Assembly: GCA_040769385.1 (NCBI GenBank)
Contig: JAXGLD010000005.1
Coordinates: forward strand, 124,001-188,000
Direction of reading: 5' to 3'
DNA: 64,000 nucleotides
Source: PHAA01 sp022706565
Lineage (GTDB): Bacteria > Bacillota > Syntrophomonadia > Syntrophomonadales > Syntrophomonadaceae
A program made the translations under genes and the position numbers. The notes beneath the pieces are model-generated. The model saw only the letters and a list, made by a program, of their open reading frames with translations, was not told the origin of the DNA and made no database searches. This document shows positions 62,134-64,000 of this stretch, piece after piece (positions within the stretch are counted from its first letter, which is position 1; every line of letters starts with the position of its first letter).

Positions 62134-62478
62134 ATGAATGACAAATGGCCATCAAGCAATTGGTTGTCTGTTCTCTTATGTATAATAGCATTTATATTCT
62201 TGATCTTTACATGGACTTCACTTTTCAATGCAGCCTACAATTTGATAAGCCCGCAAAATGGCGGTTTGGATCTTTCTACAAAAGTAGTAGGTGTTATTTT
62301 TTCAATTAGTTTCATTAGGTGGTTCATTGCTTCTGTAGCTATTTTAATGCTGGCTTTATTCTTATTTGGCCGGAAGAAGGGATATTCTTCCCTGTCTTAT
62401 TGGATAAACAGCATAGCGGTATCAATTATCATTCCTCATGTCGGTCTGTGGATATATTTAATGCGCGCTTTTAATTGA
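62134..62478 (+). CDS. small multi-pass membrane protein
   Basis: A 114 aa protein with three hydrophobic helices (about 11-33, 48-75 and 87-110) and a basic loop (FGRKKGYSS) after the second. No family recognised. GAGAGGTGAT precedes the ATG. AT-rich like its neighbours. It is divergent from the orphan membrane protein gene. Confidence 0.65.
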   Translation: MNDKWPSSNWLSVLLCIIAFIFLIFTWTSLFNAAYNLISPQNGGLDLSTKVVGVIFSISFIRWFIASVAILMLALFLFGRKKGYSSLSYWINSIAVSIIIPHVGLWIYLMRAFN

Positions 62479-62601
62479 TCCGGAATCATGAGCTGAGCAG
62501 TATACTTTGCGCAAAAATAGCAACTCCACTAGGTCCAATCTTTGGTCAAAAAAGAATAGGATTCGCACCATGACAAATCAAACCTGCCGCCAAAAATATC
62601 C

Positions 62602-62892
62602 TTACTTCATGTATCGCTTCAGTTCTTCATAAAAGTTTTCGCGGGTGCCTGCAAGAATGACAACAACGGTTTTGCCATCTTCTTCGACAATAGTGTAGGC
62701 CAACTCGTAGTTGGTTTTATGGTGGAAAATATCGCAACAATATATTCCGCTAAGATCAGCGGTTTTAGGTTCGCCAAAATAAGGATCCCTTAGAATCTGA
62801 TCGATAGCCGCTTGAAATTTATCTTTCAGCGCTTTTTCTTTAAGCTTTTTAAGATACTGGGCCGCAGGGGGTAAAATGACTAGTTTGGCCAT
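62602..62892 (-). CDS. RelE/ParE-superfamily toxin
   Basis: A 96 aa protein with the RelE fold order: helices 1-2 (PAAQYLKKLKEKALKDKFQAAIDQIL), then DPYFGEPKTADLSGIYCCDIFHHKTNYELAYTIVEEDGKTVVVILAGTRENFYEEL. The YELAYTI strand and VVVILAGTRENFY end are typical. It is probably an mRNA interferase, though catalytic residues vary in this family. Start ATG 62892 overlaps the antitoxin stop by one base (TGATG). Confidence 0.85.
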   Translation of the reverse strand: MAKLVILPPAAQYLKKLKEKALKDKFQAAIDQILRDPYFGEPKTADLSGIYCCDIFHHKTNYELAYTIVEEDGKTVVVILAGTRENFYEELKRYMK

Positions 62893-63272
62893 CAGTCTGT
62901 ATCCGAGCCTGAGCCGAAGACATCTTCATAGCTGTCGCTTGATGTTTGGCCTTGAGCTGCTAGACGGGCCTCCTCAAGCAAGCTTTCTACAGCGGGACGA
63001 ACTTGGCGGCGGGCTTCCTTGAACTTATCCAGCAGTTCTTGTCCGGAAAGACCTTGAGATATTAGATCAGCTAAGATCTGCTCGTCAAATTCGCCACCGC
63101 TTTCCTGAACGGGACGGATGACGATGGCATTGTTTTGGACGTAGCATTCTACTTCCTTGTCAATGCCGATGCTGTTATAAAACTCAATTGGTATGGTTAT
63201 CTGACGTTTCTGCGACACTGAGATACGTTTTATTATCATTGGGGCTTCTCCTGTGGTTTTAACTTGAGACAT
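62892..63272 (-). CDS. AbrB/MazE-type antitoxin
   Basis: A 126 aa antitoxin. The SpoVT/AbrB swapped-hairpin DNA-binding domain is at about 12-60 (IKRISVSQKRQITIPIEFYNSIGIDKEVECYV). A helical, acidic C-terminal part (70-126) ends in SYEDVFGSGSDTD and should neutralise the RelE-like toxin. The AbrB plus RelE pairing is less usual than AbrB plus PemK/VapC, but known. AGGAGG lies seven bases before ATG 63272. Confidence 0.85.
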   Translation of the reverse strand: MSQVKTTGEAPMIIKRISVSQKRQITIPIEFYNSIGIDKEVECYVQNNAIVIRPVQESGGEFDEQILADLISQGLSGQELLDKFKEARRQVRPAVESLLEEARLAAQGQTSSDSYEDVFGSGSDTD

Positions 63273-63464
63273 TACTGTTCCTCCTTTGGTAGCCTATGCT
63301 TGATCCAAAAGATAATATACAAGAAATCTTTGATTAAACATAGCAAAGAAACAAGGAAAACTCAAGATTAGGGGGCTTCAAATCTCAACCGCTTTGATCC
63401 TGGGGCCTGGCTAGGACACTGAAACCTATGGAGAGCTTGGGGTTTTTCATATTTTTAATACCTA

Positions 63465-63887
63465 TCATTGCGTCAAATCGATCGATTCATTATTGTTGTC
63501 CCACATCAGATTTAGAGTGCAAACAGTTTGGGAATCCGGTATAAAACTACTGTCCATTCTTCCAAGACTTACCCAGCCATCTTCATCTTCAGATATAAGA
63601 CGCCGATTTCCTCTTTGCATACCAGAAGGGTATTTGTATTCATATTGTACTGACTGAGGCTTTTCATTTATTAACCCACAATATTTAAATCTTACAACTT
63701 GTTTGGACAATTGATCTGCCCGAACTCCACCGTTTTCATCCTCGTACCAATTTTGGTAGTATTGGATAAATGTCTGCGCCTCCCAGTTTTTGTTCTTGCC
63801 ATGAAGCAAGACTTCCTCTCCATCGTTCAAATCTAAGGCCACTTGCTCCATTATCTTGAGGCTATTTTCAAATGTTGAATCGTTCAT
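63465..63887 (-). CDS. orphan protein related to the 61.2-62.0 kb protein, 5'-truncated
   Basis: A 140 aa frame (147 aa if GTG 63911 is used) that covers only the C-terminal domain of its relative: LNDGEEVLLHGKNKNWEAQ, YYQNWYEDENGG, SVQYEYKYPSG, DGWVSLG and CTLNLMWDNNNE align in order. The membrane anchor and N-terminal half are missing, and no good ribosome binding site precedes either start. It may be a truncated duplicate or a pseudogene. Confidence 0.6.
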   Translation of the reverse strand: MNDSTFENSLKIMEQVALDLNDGEEVLLHGKNKNWEAQTFIQYYQNWYEDENGGVRADQLSKQVVRFKYCGLINEKPQSVQYEYKYPSGMQRGNRRLISEDEDGWVSLGRMDSSFIPDSQTVCTLNLMWDNNNESIDLTQ

Positions 63888-64000
63888 GGCCTCAGTATCA
63901 ATCCTATGCACAACTAAAAAATTACGTATCGTAACCCCTTGACTCCGGGAAAGCCCAGACCACTAACAACCGCCCTCCTCTAAGCAGATACCAACCTATG

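Noticed and set aside
1..64000. CRISPR array, rRNA or prophage
   Set aside because: No regularly spaced repeats, rRNA sequence or phage structural genes were seen.

Overview
This looks like chromosome of an anaerobic, endospore-forming Firmicute, probably a clostridium of the Syntrophomonadales/Peptococcales type. Sporulation signs are a Tlp-family small acid-soluble spore protein, a GerMN/Gmad2 lipoprotein, a DUF3231 protein, YheC/YheD-type ATP-grasp proteins and a near-ideal sigma-K promoter. Anaerobe signs are a flavo-diiron protein divergent from rubredoxin and many Fe-S proteins. Starts are often GTG or TTG behind strong purine-rich ribosome binding sites. Placement below class level is inference.

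Layout. 0-9 kb: tRNA-Trp divergent from ddl, a UPF0182 membrane protein, an SGNH hydrolase, a sulfur-flavoured pair (PP-loop ATPase plus DUF523), a CHAP amidase, a cupin and a QueG-like Fe-S protein. 9-20 kb: a peptide-ligase island with three YheC/D ATP-grasp proteins and a COOH-NH2 amidoligase, interspersed with HtrA, phosphofructokinase, a PH-domain membrane protein and a YchF GTPase, closed by a convergent secreted zinc deacylase. 20-26 kb: small conserved genes, a gene-poor 1.1 kb stretch, a DUF3231 protein, a VanX-like lipoprotein and an IS110 element flanked by 11-bp direct repeats. 26-43 kb: mostly housekeeping and envelope genes (beta-propeller, DUF362, PflX-like radical SAM, HhH-GPD glycosylase, acyltransferase, PPK2, S1C protease, methyltransferase, LiaF-like, DUF445, bactofilin-like, CDGSH, FprA, rubredoxin, GerMN). 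43-54 kb: pyruvate carboxylase, an APC permease, then a DNA-damage block (YedK/HMCES, ImuB-like protein, DUF6504, DnaE2), tlp and sdpRI. 55-64 kb: an AT-richer accessory end with a decayed GLUG/RHS gene, an RHS scrap, small membrane proteins, YefM-YoeB and AbrB-RelE modules, and two related orphan proteins.

Two assemblies stand out. (1) The sigma-K-type promoter at 8991-9019 drives two translationally coupled YheC/D ligases. A third ligase and an amidoligase lie 5 kb downstream, suggesting a late mother-cell peptide or amide modification system for the spore surface. (2) A perfect Gram-positive LexA box lies between the -35 and -10 of the promoter for the imuB-like/DUF6504/dnaE2 operon. The ImuB-like protein has lost the N-terminal catalytic part of the Y-family fold but keeps a C-terminal clamp-binding-like motif, which describes a reduced SOS mutasome without ImuA.
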